Assembly: GCF_014596945.1 (NCBI RefSeq)
Contig: NZ_JACVXB010000007.1
Span: 98,547-162,546 of the forward strand
Direction of reading: 5' to 3'
DNA: 64,000 bases
From: Aestuariibaculum sediminum
GTDB lineage: Bacteria; Bacteroidota; Bacteroidia; Flavobacteriales; Flavobacteriaceae
Below the pieces are notes generated by a model. The model was not told the origin of the DNA, did no database searches, and saw nothing but the letters and a program-made list of their open reading frames with translations. Of this stretch, positions 1 to 9,490 are shown in pieces. The position numbers were made by a program, and so were the translations under genes. How positions within the stretch are numbered: the first letter of the stretch is position 1; the number at the start of each line of letters is the position of its first letter.

Positions 1-618
1 ATGGGCTCCAAATTCTATTTGTGGGTATTTTGGAATTAGATTAGAAAATAGGTAATTAATACTTTCCGGATTCGAACTTCCAACCGTATCGCTTAAAGAT
101 AAAATTTTAACACCCATTTTATGTAAACGTTCAGTCCATTCACCTACAATATCTACATTCCAAGGGTCGCCGTAAGGATTACCAAATCCCATCGAAATAT
201 AAACCACCACTTCCTTATTACTTTTATCAGCTACGTTTAAAATTTCCTGTAAAGTTACAACCGACTGAGCTATGGTTTTATGCGTATTACGCATTTGAAA
301 ATTCTCTGAAATTGAAAACGGGTAACCTAAATAGTCAATAGCATCGTGTTTACTAGCGTCGTTCGCTCCGCGTGTATTTGCAATAATGGCTAATAATTTA
401 CTCGTAGTTTTACTTAAATCAAGTTGTGCTAGAACTTCGGCGGTATCTACCATTTGTGGTATGGCTTTAGGTGACACAAAACTCCCAAAGTCTATGGTAT
501 CAAACCCCACACGAAGCAACGATTGTATGTACTGAATTTTCTTTTCAGTAGGAATAAAGGCTTTGATCCCTTGCATCGCATCTCGCGGACATTCAATAAT
601 TTTTACAGCACCTGACAT
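1..618 (-). CDS. Hydroxymethylglutaryl-CoA lyase, 3' part outside window
   Basis: Reads from an ATG at 618 down to base 1 without a stop: 206 N-terminal codons, with the C-terminus beyond the left edge. The protein begins MSGAVKIIECPRDAMQGIK, which is the DRE-TIM lyase/HMGL start with the conserved Arg-Asp pair (R12, D13), followed by a DFGSFVSPK stretch and an SLSDTVG block. The visible part ends at EFGAH, just before the metal-binding His loop of the family. The family cleaves HMG-CoA to acetoacetate and acetyl-CoA in leucine catabolism. Homocitrate synthase and related lyases share the fold, but the FGSFVSPK and DAMQG motifs favour HMG-CoA lyase. It is followed on the same strand by pyrD (stop at 692). 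Confidence 0.88.
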   Translation of the reverse strand, partial: MSGAVKIIECPRDAMQGIKAFIPTEKKIQYIQSLLRVGFDTIDFGSFVSPKAIPQMVDTAEVLAQLDLSKTTSKLLAIIANTRGANDASKHDAIDYLGYPFSISENFQMRNTHKTIAQSVVTLQEILNVADKSNKEVVVYISMGFGNPYGDPWNVDIVGEWTERLHKMGVKILSLSDTVGSSNPESINYLFSNLIPKYPQIEFGAH

Positions 619-691
619 GATTTAGTTTAATAGATAAGAGGATAAAAATACTATAATTTTTTAATCCTAAACCAACAGAATCTAGATTGAA

Positions 692-1726
692 TTAATTTCG
701 CTTTAAGATGGCTTTATTTATAGATTTTACTAAAGCAGGCCCCTCATATATAAACCCTGTATACACCTGAACCAAATCGGCTCCAGCATCAATTTTTTCT
801 AAGGCATCTTCAGCAGAATGAATTCCTCCCACTCCAATTATTGGGAATGACCTGTTACTCTTTTCAGAAAGATATTTTATGGTTTTAGTGCTCTTAGATT
901 TTATAGGTTGTCCACTTAATCCTCCATTTCCTATAGCTTCCAATTGAGCTTTCGAGGCTCTTAATCCGCTTCTATCTGTAGAGGTGTTACTCGCAATGAC
1001 ACCATCGAGTTTTGTTTCCTGAACCAACTCTACAATTTCATCGAGCTGGATGGTATTTAAATCAGGAGCAATTTTTAATAGAATTGGCTTTTGAGTTTCG
1101 AAGGTCGTGTTTGCCGATTGTACTTCACCAATTAATTCTTCTAAATAATCTTTATCGTTAAGTTTGGCGTGACTTCCAACATTAGGACAGCTTACATTTA
1201 ATACAAAGTAATCTACAAAAGGATGCAATGCATTAAAACACTCCAAATAATCCTTCGTATAATCTTCAGGTTGAGTACTGGTATTTTTTCCAATATTACC
1301 ACCTATAATAAGTTGTCCTTTATTCTTTTTTAATTCTGAAATAGCTGCCTCAAGGCCTTCGTTATTAAATCCCATGCGATTAATAATCCCTTGGTCGGCT
1401 TTTAATCGAAATAAACGTTTTTTTGGGTTTCCTGGTTGTGCCTTAGGGGTCACAGTCCCTATTTCTATAAATCCAAAACCAAAATTTGCTAATTCGTTAT
1501 ATAACACCGCATTTTTATCAAATCCTGCGGCTAAACCAACTGGATTCTTAAAAGTTAATCCAAATAATTTACGCTCCAATTTAGGGTCGTTAACAACATA
1601 CATTCCTTTAAACAAGGCTTTAAACCCTGGGATTTTTGATGTTATTTTTATTAATGAAAACGTAAAGTGATGGATCTTTTCCGGATCGAACGCGAAAAAT
1701 ATAGGGCGAAGTAAAAATTTATACAT
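692..1726 (-). CDS. pyrD: Dihydroorotate dehydrogenase (quinone), class 2
   Basis: Oxidises dihydroorotate to orotate in pyrimidine synthesis, passing electrons to the membrane quinone pool. I chose the ATG at 1726 ([20 protein letters not shown]), which gives 344 residues, the usual class 2 length. The 40 codons upstream of it are low-complexity and lie over the promoter. Visible features are the N-terminal hydrophobic membrane-association helix typical of class 2, the [16 protein letters not shown]-binding block, NRMGFNNEG, the LNVSCPN active-site region with the class 2 catalytic Ser, and a C-terminal IGVGGI / [11 protein letters not shown] phosphate-binding end. Divergent from pepT. A TACTTTTG -7 box lies 15 bases upstream of the chosen start. 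Confidence 0.95.
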   Translation of the reverse strand: MYKFLLRPIFFAFDPEKIHHFTFSLIKITSKIPGFKALFKGMYVVNDPKLERKLFGLTFKNPVGLAAGFDKNAVLYNELANFGFGFIEIGTVTPKAQPGNPKKRLFRLKADQGIINRMGFNNEGLEAAISELKKNKGQLIIGGNIGKNTSTQPEDYTKDYLECFNALHPFVDYFVLNVSCPNVGSHAKLNDKDYLEELIGEVQSANTTFETQKPILLKIAPDLNTIQLDEIVELVQETKLDGVIASNTSTDRSGLRASKAQLEAIGNGGLSGQPIKSKSTKTIKYLSEKSNRSFPIIGVGGIHSAEDALEKIDAGADLVQVYTGFIYEGPALVKSINKAILKRN

Positions 1727-1740
1727 CTCGATTATTTGTG

Positions 1741-1748
1741 CAAAAGTA
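1741..1748 (-). promoter_or_regulatory. Probable -7 box of the pyrD promoter
   Basis: Read on the minus strand this is TACTTTTG, a match to the Bacteroidota -7 consensus TAnnTTTG. It sits just upstream of the chosen pyrD ATG (1726), so the 5' leader would be very short. No clear TTTG -33 box is seen at the usual distance. The position supports the downstream start for pyrD. Confidence 0.5.
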
Positions 1749-1861
1749 GGCTTAATTATTCTAAATAAAAAATTGCCAAAATTTAAAATCAAAAAAATTA
1801 TAAATCGTATTTTTGAATCTTCAAAACATAAATACAAAATCCTCAATTACAATCCTTTAAA

Positions 1862-3103
1862 ATGATTTCTAAAACCCGCATAATCAATCGATTTGTAAGC
1901 TACGTAACCATAGACACCGAATCTGATCCAAAATCTGAAACCACACCTAGCACCGCAAAGCAATGGGATTTAGCCAATAAACTTGCCGACGAGCTAAAAG
2001 CCATTGGAATGCATGAAGTGAGCATAGACGAAAATGCATATATCATGGCTACATTGCCAAGTAATGTTAATCATGACGTACCAACTATAGGCTTTGTTTC
2101 TCATTTTGATACCTCCCCTGATTTTACAGGTGCCAACGTAAATCCGCAAATCATTGAAAATTACAACGGAAAAGACATTGTTTTAAATGAAAAGGAAAAC
2201 ATTATACTTTCTCCTGATTATTTTGAAGACTTATTACAATATAAAGGTCAAACTTTAATTACCACCGATGGCACAACCCTTTTGGGTGCAGACGATAAAG
2301 CAGGTATTACTGAAATTGTTTCGGCTATGGAATATTTAATTAACAACCCAGACATAAAACATGGCCCAATTCGTATAGGCTTTACTCCCGACGAAGAAAT
2401 TGGACGAGGTGCTCATAAATTTGATGTTGAAAAATTTGATGCGGACTGGGCTTATACTATGGATGGAAGCCAAATTGGCGAATTAGAATATGAAAATTTC
2501 AATGCCGCTGGTGCCGTTATTAAAGTAAAAGGGAAAATTGTACATCCCGGCTATGCAAAAGGAAAAATGGTAAACTCCATGTATATCGCTCAAGAATTTA
2601 TAAGTTCGCTACCTCGTTTTGAAACGCCAGAACACACCGAAGGCTATCAAGGCTTTTTTCATTTATGTTCTATTGAAGGTAAAGTTGAAGAAACAACCTT
2701 AGAATACATCATCCGTGATCACGATTTAGGTCATTTTGAGGCTAGAAAAGAAGTACTTAAAAAGCTTACTGAAGAATTAAACTCACAATATGGCAGAGAG
2801 GTTATTACTTCCGAAATTAAAGATCAATACTTTAATATGCGTGAAAAAGTAGAACCTGTAATGCATATTGTTGATATTGCAGAAGAAGCTATGAAACAAT
2901 TACATATTACGCCAATAATTAAACCAATTCGCGGCGGAACAGATGGCTCTCAATTAAGCTATATGGGATTACCATGTCCAAACATTTTTGCAGGAGGTCA
3001 TAATTTTCATGGGCGTTACGAATATGTTCCTGTTGAAAGCATGATTAAGGCCACTGAAGTAATTTGTAAAATTGCCGAACTAACCGCCTTAAAATACCAA
3101 TAA
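1862..3103 (+). CDS. pepT: Peptidase T (tripeptide aminopeptidase)
   Basis: A 413-residue M20 family zinc aminopeptidase that removes N-terminal residues from tripeptides in the cytoplasm. Visible motifs are SHFDTSPDF (metal ligand His81 and Asp83), LLGADDKAG (bridging Asp144) and [10 protein letters not shown] (catalytic Glu178, ligand Glu179). A C-terminal [15 protein letters not shown] and a [12 protein letters not shown] block carry the last ligand His. Length and motif order match PepT rather than other M20 members. Transcribed divergently from pyrD. A hairpin repeat (3128-3259) begins 24 bases after the stop and probably terminates the message. Confidence 0.95.
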   Translation: MISKTRIINRFVSYVTIDTESDPKSETTPSTAKQWDLANKLADELKAIGMHEVSIDENAYIMATLPSNVNHDVPTIGFVSHFDTSPDFTGANVNPQIIENYNGKDIVLNEKENIILSPDYFEDLLQYKGQTLITTDGTTLLGADDKAGITEIVSAMEYLINNPDIKHGPIRIGFTPDEEIGRGAHKFDVEKFDADWAYTMDGSQIGELEYENFNAAGAVIKVKGKIVHPGYAKGKMVNSMYIAQEFISSLPRFETPEHTEGYQGFFHLCSIEGKVEETTLEYIIRDHDLGHFEARKEVLKKLTEELNSQYGREVITSEIKDQYFNMREKVEPVMHIVDIAEEAMKQLHITPIIKPIRGGTDGSQLSYMGLPCPNIFAGGHNFHGRYEYVPVESMIKATEVICKIAELTALKYQ

Positions 3104-3490
3104 TTTAGATCATATTACTCAAATTTTAAAGAGGTCTTAAAAGGAAAACTTTCGTCAACTTAAACTTGATTCAGGTTCTCATTAAATCAAATAATCAACG
3201 ATATGAGATCCTGAAAATAAATTAATAATGACGAGTTTTGCGCCTATTTAGACCTCTTTTTTATTTCTGAAGTAATTCCCATTAATTAATAATCAGTATT
3301 TCATGAATCCATCAACTAAAAGCCTAAATAAATTATAGCACACATTAAATTAAAAATATATATTTAAGTAGTAATTAAAATGCTTTTTCAGGAAAACACG
3401 CTTTAATAACAACCTTTGTAATATTAAATTTAAAAATCAAAAAATAATAAATTATGATAGCTAATACCTTAAATCTAAATTTAACTACTT
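3104..3490. other. Intergenic region between pepT and a small ORF
   Basis: Apart from the hairpin repeat at 3128-3259, this 387-base stretch is very AT-rich and has no ORF, tRNA or other repeat that I can support. It presumably carries the promoter of the small gene at 3491, but I see no convincing -7/-33 pair. Confidence 0.5.
3128..3259. repeat. Hairpin-forming dispersed repeat, copy 1 (MITE/REP-like)
   Basis: The ends are perfect 10-bp inverted repeats: aaagaggtct at 3128-3137 and agacctcttt at 3250-3259. The inside is also imperfectly palindromic: ttcaggttctcat on the left pairs with atgagatcctgaa on the right with one mismatch, and cgtca pairs with tgacg. The internal stretch ttcgtcaactt..acttgattcagg recurs almost base for base at 32065-32199. 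The element follows pepT and ends in a T-run, so it can act as a terminator. I infer a non-autonomous mobile or REP-type element. No transposase is visible. Confidence 0.8.
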
Positions 3491-3688
3491 ATGAGAAAAA
3501 TAATCGTTGCAAACATCAATTCTGCTTTAAGTGAAGAACTAAATAAAGGAAAACATCATTTAGAATTTGAACTAGAAAAAACTAGCGAACTCCTTTCAAA
3601 TGGCTGGCATATTATTGACTACTATATTGTAAATACATCCGATTCGTTATTTTCCTTTAGCATTGTTTATATACTCGAAAAAACTTAA
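3491..3688 (+). CDS. Small hypothetical protein (65 aa)
   Basis: Starts MRKIIVANINSALSEELN and has a beta/alpha-looking composition with GWHIIDYYIV and a C-terminal IVYILEK strand. This gross layout (basic strand, central helix, GW-x-I, final hydrophobic strand before LEK) resembles small DUF4177-like proteins, but the similarity is weak and I assign no function. It stands alone between a repeat and a sulfatase. Codon use looks normal for the region. Confidence 0.5.
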   Translation: MRKIIVANINSALSEELNKGKHHLEFELEKTSELLSNGWHIIDYYIVNTSDSLFSFSIVYILEKT

Positions 3689-3942
3689 AAAAGCATAACA
3701 ATCAAGGCTAATAATCATTGCCTTTTCGATCCTCCCTCTATTATTTAACAGCACCTGAGTTAAGAATCTTAATTCTTATTAATTACCTCCCCAACCCTGC
3801 TTCTTATTTTACATTTGTCGAAGTAAGTAGCACTTTTATCGAAGCTTTTATTATCTTGCCGCTTCATCTAAATTATTATAAATAGCAACCAATAATTACT
3901 AACGCATCCTACATTTTAATTTTATCATACATATTTCATAAA

Positions 3943-5511
3943 ATGAAAATAAAACCGTCCTACCTTAAACTGTTATTTTTAATTTTTACCGCATTAACAT
4001 CATATACAGGTAATACTCAAAAACATCCAAATATCATTTATGTCTTGGCCGATGACTTAGGTTATGGCGATATATCGGCATACAATAAGAATAGTCATAT
4101 AGAAACCAAATACCTCGATCAAATGATATCTGACGGACTTATGTTTACAGATGCTCATACCTCATCGGCGGTTTGTACCCCTACTCGATATGGAATTATT
4201 ACAGGTAGATATAATTGGAGAAGTAAACTAAAATCAAGTGTCCTTACAGGTAATTCAAAAGCATTAATAAAACCGACTAAATCCACAGTAGCATCCATGT
4301 TAAAAAACCAGGGATATCATACTACTTTTATTGGTAAATGGCATTTAGGCTGGGACTGGGCGCTTTTAGACCCTAATGCTCCCGAAAAACCAGGTTGGAA
4401 TGCTGAAGACTTTAATAATATAGACTTCTCAAAACCCATTACGAACGGACCAAAAGAATTAGGTTTCGAATATTCATATGGACATAGCGGGTCTTTAGAT
4501 ATGGCACCATATGTGTATGTTGAAAACGGCATGCCTACACAGGTTCCTGATACGATGTCTGGCAATAGCTCTAAATTTTCATGGTGGCGTAAAGGACCAA
4601 CATCAAAAGATTTTATTCATGAAGATGTAACGCCTAATTTTTTCCGAAGATCTTTCAATTATATAGAAGAACAATCGAAAACCAACGAACCTTTTTTCTT
4701 GTACCTAGCGCTGCCTTCTCCACACACACCAATTCTTCCTACGAAAGCATGGCAAGGAAAAAGTAATTTGAATCCTTATGGTGATTTTGTTATGATGGTA
4801 GATGACTATATGGGTCGGCTTTTAAAAACTGTAAAAGACGCTGGTATTGAAGACAACACCTTAATTGTTTTCACTAGTGATAATGGCTGTTCACCTGCCG
4901 CTGACATAACTGGCATGGAACAATTGGGTCATTATCCTAGCGATGTCTATAGAGGTCATAAAGCCGATATTTTTGAAGGTGGTCACCGAGTACCATTTAT
5001 TGTAAAATGGCCTAAAAAAATAAAAAAAGGAATTGTATCCAACGAAATTATTTGTACAACCGACTTTATGGCAACTGCTGCAGATATAGTAAATTATAAG
5101 TTAGAAGACCATGAAGCCGAAGATAGTTATAGCATCTTGCCTTTGTTTAAAAAACCAAACCCAAAAAAACCATTAAGAGAGGCCACAGTACACCACTCAA
5201 TTAATGGTAGTTTTGCCATAAGGCAAGGAGATTGGAAATTAATAATGTGTCCGGGTTCTGGCGGCTGGAGTTATCCTAAGCCAGAAAATGAAGAAGTAAT
5301 TAAAACCCTTCCTGAAGTTCAATTATATAATCTGAAAACTGACCCAGGAGAAACTACAAATCTTCAGGCAAATGAAAAAGAAAAAGTTAAAGCTTTAAAA
5401 ACGCTACTTATTTCTTATATTAAAAAAGGTAGAAGCACACCTGGAAAACCACAAAATAATGATGCGATTGATTTTGAATGGAAACAAATTGATTTTATAA
5501 ACAAATCATAG
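3943..5511 (+). CDS. Secreted S1 family sulfatase (arylsulfatase-like)
   Basis: A 522-residue type I sulfatase that hydrolyses sulfate esters, probably on sulfated glycans given the lineage. An N-terminal signal peptide (hydrophobic residues about 9-22) suggests export. ADDLGYGD at about 36-43 supplies the metal-binding Asp pair. The maturation motif is C78-T-P-T-R82, the Cys type that is converted to formylglycine. KWHLG, FTSDNG and a C-terminal DPGETTNL block are also typical. No sulfatase-maturing radical SAM enzyme lies in the window, so maturation must be encoded elsewhere. It is monocistronic with a strong terminator right after it. The substrate cannot be told from sequence alone. Confidence 0.9.
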   Translation: MKIKPSYLKLLFLIFTALTSYTGNTQKHPNIIYVLADDLGYGDISAYNKNSHIETKYLDQMISDGLMFTDAHTSSAVCTPTRYGIITGRYNWRSKLKSSVLTGNSKALIKPTKSTVASMLKNQGYHTTFIGKWHLGWDWALLDPNAPEKPGWNAEDFNNIDFSKPITNGPKELGFEYSYGHSGSLDMAPYVYVENGMPTQVPDTMSGNSSKFSWWRKGPTSKDFIHEDVTPNFFRRSFNYIEEQSKTNEPFFLYLALPSPHTPILPTKAWQGKSNLNPYGDFVMMVDDYMGRLLKTVKDAGIEDNTLIVFTSDNGCSPAADITGMEQLGHYPSDVYRGHKADIFEGGHRVPFIVKWPKKIKKGIVSNEIICTTDFMATAADIVNYKLEDHEAEDSYSILPLFKKPNPKKPLREATVHHSINGSFAIRQGDWKLIMCPGSGGWSYPKPENEEVIKTLPEVQLYNLKTDPGETTNLQANEKEKVKALKTLLISYIKKGRSTPGKPQNNDAIDFEWKQIDFINKS

Positions 5512-5902
5512 CCAAATACACTTTTATACAAAAACACAAAAAAGCGCCTTTAAAAAGGCGCTTTTTTTGTATTTATCATTTCAAATTTGAAAGTTTTGCC
5601 CTTGACATGTATACTTGTAATAACCTTGGGGTTGCAAAACAATGAACATTTGTAACTATACTAAAATATTTGTTTTATAAACTTTTAACTCCAACTACGA
5701 TTGTAGCGATTTTCGAAATAAAATAACTTATTATAAATACCATTAATGTAACTTTTTACACCTGCATTTTTTGTTAAGCATAAAATATACTAAAACCTCT
5801 ATGAGACCTTACCAATAATTTTACCCGATTAATCGTTCGCCTCATTAATATTTTATAAATTTATTAGTCATTAACCCTTGGTAATCAACTAATAATTATT
5901 TT
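5512..5902. other. Intergenic region before the AsmA-like gene
   Basis: Contains the sulfatase terminator at 5538-5569. The remaining 330 bases are AT-rich with no ORF or repeat I can support, and presumably include the promoter of the AsmA-like gene. Confidence 0.5.
5538..5569 (+). terminator. Rho-independent terminator after the sulfatase
   Basis: A 13-bp stem (aaaaaagcgcctt at 5538-5550 against aaggcgctttttt at 5555-5567) with a tiny loop, followed by a T-run. It begins 27 bases after the sulfatase stop codon. Confidence 0.9.
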
Positions 5903-8887
5903 ATGAGAAAATGGATTAAACGATTATTAAAAATCATGATTAGCCTGGTTATGGTCATTTTTATTATCATTACCGTGGTACTTAATGTGATAATAACGCC
6001 CGAAAAAGTAACACCCAAAGCTCTGGAAGTTATTAATGAAGCATTATTAGGAAAAGTAGATTGCAAAAGTATAGAGCTCACCTATTTTTCCAGTTTTCCT
6101 AACTTCTCATTGAAACTTACCAAAGGCGCCCTTTTACCGAATACAAATTTTTATAAGCAAGACACGCTTATTAGTTTTGATAAAGCAAGAATAAACTTAA
6201 GTATTATCGGACTTATTCAAAAAAGTAAAGAAGCTATAAAAAGCATTGAAATTAATAGTCCTGAGCTGTTTTTCTATGTGGATTCTTTAGGTAATTCTAA
6301 CTGGAATAATTTGGTTTTAATAACTCCAGATACATTAAAAACATCTAAAACACAAAATACAGACAAGCATATAAAACCGTCTGAAATTTATATACCTAAA
6401 ATTATTATAACCGACGCTAAGGCCAAAGCTGAAGATGGTCTATCTCAAATTAATTATGAGCTTGATTATTTAAATTTATCTATAAACTCAAAAACAACAA
6501 AGAACAGCATACAACTTAAAGTTGAAAAAAGTAGCGACCGAATTAGTATTAAACGCCCCAAAAATAGACCGTACAATTTAGAAAACATAAAGGTTAACTC
6601 AGAGTTGGAACTAACTTTTGTCGACACTTTACTCACTGTAAAAAGCAGTGAAGTAACGATTAATGATATTGCGTTTGAAAACAAGGGCTATCTTCAATTT
6701 TTTCCGAATCAAAAAAAGGTTAAAATAGATCTCACCAGTGAATTATCTACTAAATCTCTTGAAAACATTGCAAATACTATTCCTCCTCGTTTTTTAAGTC
6801 AGGATGGTCTAAAAACTAAAGGAGAACTCGAATTACACTCTCACATAAAAGGTATTTATAGTAAAGATAGTTTTCCTGTGACAAATAGCCATATAAAGCT
6901 AAGCGATGGATTTATAGGCTATAAAAACTATAAAGGAAAAATTGATGACATGAATGCCGATATTCATACATACCTTAATTTAAACAGCCCTAAAGAATCC
7001 TTTACCGAAATAAAAATATTAAAAGTTGTGGGCACAGGCATTAATATTGATGTCTCTGGTCGAATCAAGCAACTTACAGAATCGCCTGTTTTTGACCTTA
7101 AATCGAAATCTATAATTGATTTTAATTCCATTACTGAAAATTTCCCAGTAGACAATTCTGTTTCCCTTAAAGGGACATTAAGCTCAAATATAAATGCCTC
7201 TTTCAATTCAAGCGACGTTGAAGACTTTCATTTTATGAAAGTAAATCTAGACACCTATCTTCAAGTAGATGACCTTCTGTTACAATCTGAAAAAGACTCC
7301 GCGTTAATAGCTTCCGAAAAAATTAATTTTAAAATTAATAAAGGACAAGATCAAAATAAATCATTAACGGCACAATTGCATATCAAAAACACCAAGGCGC
7401 TTTATAAAGAAATTTTGGATACACGTATGAAAGAGGTAAATCTTGATTTCAAAGCTGACGATAAACATCAAAATATACCTCAATTTAAAGCTAATATTAA
7501 TTTACAAAACTTTGAAATTCAGGCCACGGATTCCATTTATAGTTTTATAAAAACACTTCAAATGAATGCTCAGTTTGTTCCTAAAACCAATGAGCGTATG
7601 GCTTACATGAAATCAATGGTAAGCACCGATAGTGTAACCCTTTCACAAAAATCGGCATTTGTAACCATTATGGGAGCTCAAACACAATTACAAGTGGAGA
7701 AAACATTGAAAAATATATGGGAACCATCGGGTAACTTAACATTTAAAAGTATTTATGCTCACGCCCCAGAATTTGTCTATAACTTAAAAACATCCCAATC
7801 TGGAATTTCTTTTAAAAATGACGATTTGACACTAAATCGAACCAAATTATATTTTGGTGATACCGATGTTACACTAACAGGAGAATTGAAACATGCTAGA
7901 GGATTCCAAAATGGTGAACTAGTTACTGCAAACTTAATAATGGAATCGAATTTTACCGATGCGAATCAACTTATGCTAGCCTTGGCTCCTCCTGAAACTG
8001 GTGAAATCGTTACAGCTAAAAATGAAGTGGTTCTAGATTCTGCTAAAGCCGCAAACATAACGCCAGGTAAACGAATTTTTAGAATACCAAAACAATGTGA
8101 TTTTAAGCTATCAACCTATGTTAAAGCCTTTAAAATGGGATTTATTAATATAAATGATATCAGTGGAAACATGACCATAAAAGATGGAATTGTTAACATG
8201 AACGATATTAACCTGACCACATTGTCGGCAAATATGGATGCCTATTTAAAATACAACCCAAAAAGTAACACCGAAGCAAATTTAGATTTTAGATTTTATA
8301 TCAGTCAGATAGATATGAATAATATTAACGAGGTGGTTCCAGTCATGGATACCCTCTTCCCCGCCATTAAATCGTTCGAGGGTAAAGCTGATTTTAGAAT
8401 AAAAGGCAATGTTTTATTGAATGAAAACCTAGACTTTAAGTTACCTAGTTTGCGAGGTGTCGCAGCTCTTAAAGCTCGTAATATTATGGTGGTAAATGAC
8501 CCGGCATTTAATGATGTAGCCAAAGCTTTTAGTTTTAAGCCCAAACAAAAAAACCCTGTAAAACAACTGGATGTTGAGATAGAATTTAAAAAGGGGGAAG
8601 TACAAATCTTGCCTGCGCTTTTAGAAGTTGATAAATATAGATTGGCACTTGGCGGTGTACAGCGCATAGATATGAGTTATGATTATCATGTCTCTGTTTT
8701 GAAATCCCCAATCCCTATAAAAATGGGTGTAGACATTACCGGAAGCAATTTTTCCGATCACCATATAAAACTGGTAAAAGCCAAGTACAAATACTATTTC
8801 ACAGATAAAGAACGATTATTAAAAAAAGCCGATTCAACGGTAATTTTACAAAAAGAGCGTGTTTTAAAAACTCTTAATTTCAATTGA
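5903..8887 (+). CDS. AsmA-like large membrane-anchored protein
   Basis: A 994-residue protein of the AsmA/TamB-like superfamily: one N-terminal membrane segment (about residues 9-31, after the basic start MRKWIKRLLK), then a long, repetitive beta-rich periplasmic region. The N-terminal pattern of ITPEKVTPKALEVINEALLG and the SFPNFSLKL segment is typical of Bacteroidota AsmA proteins. Such proteins are thought to bridge the periplasm and help move or balance phospholipids in the outer membrane; here that role is inference from family. It stands alone between two terminator- or pseudogene-containing spacers. No catalytic motif is expected or seen. Confidence 0.82.
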   Translation: MRKWIKRLLKIMISLVMVIFIIITVVLNVIITPEKVTPKALEVINEALLGKVDCKSIELTYFSSFPNFSLKLTKGALLPNTNFYKQDTLISFDKARINLSIIGLIQKSKEAIKSIEINSPELFFYVDSLGNSNWNNLVLITPDTLKTSKTQNTDKHIKPSEIYIPKIIITDAKAKAEDGLSQINYELDYLNLSINSKTTKNSIQLKVEKSSDRISIKRPKNRPYNLENIKVNSELELTFVDTLLTVKSSEVTINDIAFENKGYLQFFPNQKKVKIDLTSELSTKSLENIANTIPPRFLSQDGLKTKGELELHSHIKGIYSKDSFPVTNSHIKLSDGFIGYKNYKGKIDDMNADIHTYLNLNSPKESFTEIKILKVVGTGINIDVSGRIKQLTESPVFDLKSKSIIDFNSITENFPVDNSVSLKGTLSSNINASFNSSDVEDFHFMKVNLDTYLQVDDLLLQSEKDSALIASEKINFKINKGQDQNKSLTAQLHIKNTKALYKEILDTRMKEVNLDFKADDKHQNIPQFKANINLQNFEIQATDSIYSFIKTLQMNAQFVPKTNERMAYMKSMVSTDSVTLSQKSAFVTIMGAQTQLQVEKTLKNIWEPSGNLTFKSIYAHAPEFVYNLKTSQSGISFKNDDLTLNRTKLYFGDTDVTLTGELKHARGFQNGELVTANLIMESNFTDANQLMLALAPPETGEIVTAKNEVVLDSAKAANITPGKRIFRIPKQCDFKLSTYVKAFKMGFININDISGNMTIKDGIVNMNDINLTTLSANMDAYLKYNPKSNTEANLDFRFYISQIDMNNINEVVPVMDTLFPAIKSFEGKADFRIKGNVLLNENLDFKLPSLRGVAALKARNIMVVNDPAFNDVAKAFSFKPKQKNPVKQLDVEIEFKKGEVQILPALLEVDKYRLALGGVQRIDMSYDYHVSVLKSPIPIKMGVDITGSNFSDHHIKLVKAKYKYYFTDKERLLKKADSTVILQKERVLKTLNFN

Positions 8888-8915
8888 TACAAAATAAAAA
8901 TCACATCTTTTGAAA

Positions 8916-9483
8916 ATGTATATAGAACATCATCTGCATTTTGAAAAAGAATTGAAACTTTTACAAGAATTAATTACCAGCACTAATTTTACCTAAACTA
9001 TAAAATAGGGTTCCTGAGTTTATAGCCTTAACCCAAAAAAAGTAATCGGTTTAAGCGCCTTTAAATATCATTTTGCATTTGGTATTTTAAAGGTGTTTTT
9101 CTTGAAGGTAAACAACAAATTATAATCAATACACCTGAAAATAAAACTAAAGCTTTACTAGAAATGTGTTTTCAATCTAAGACCGATATTGACAAAAAAC
9201 AATCTTAAATTATCCTAAGGTAGCGATTGAAAATCAAAAATCAGGAAATACCTTAAAACCAAAAAGGAATACTAATAAACTTAGTATTCCTTTGGAATTA
9301 AAAGAATTGATAAGTAACCATGAAGCTATAAAATTTAGCTTTGAGTTACTTAGCAAATACAAACAACGCGAGTATTGCGAGTTTATAACCGCTGCAATAC
9401 GGGATAGCACGAAAAAATCGTGCATGGAAAAAGTTATCCCGATGTTATTGCAGGGCATGGGATTAAACGATAAATATCGCTAA
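8916..9483 (+). pseudogene. Decayed YdeI/OmpD-associated (DUF1801-type) protein gene
   Basis: From an ATG at 8916 the frame reads MYIEHHLHFEKELKLLQELI, then meets TAA, TAG and TGA in quick succession where the family has its K-W-G-x-P-V-Y block (visible as TIK-stop-GS-stop-VYS). It continues readable as VIGLSAFKYHFAFG, shifts frame, reads EGKQQIIINTPENKTKALLEM, shifts again and ends with a well-preserved YdeI C-terminus (LKELISNHEAIKFSFELLS through GMGLNDKYR) up to the TAA at 9481-9483. Three in-frame stops plus at least two frameshifts make this a true pseudogene. Intact relatives are small cytoplasmic proteins linked to bacteriocin resistance. The 3' end lies 7 bases from the convergent proA stop. 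Confidence 0.85.
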
Positions 9484-9490
9484 TCAATCT

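Noticed and set aside
1727-1846. Longer pyrD start at 1846
   Set aside because: The added 40 residues are low-complexity and span the -7 promoter box; family length and start fit ATG 1726.
8305-8667. Minus-strand 120-codon ORF inside the AsmA-like gene
   Set aside because: Antisense shadow of a well-supported long gene; no recognisable protein features.
9292-9483. 63-residue ORF after 9292 as a functional small protein
   Set aside because: It starts at an internal TTG and equals the C-terminus of the YdeI family; the upstream part of the same gene is readable with stops and frameshifts.
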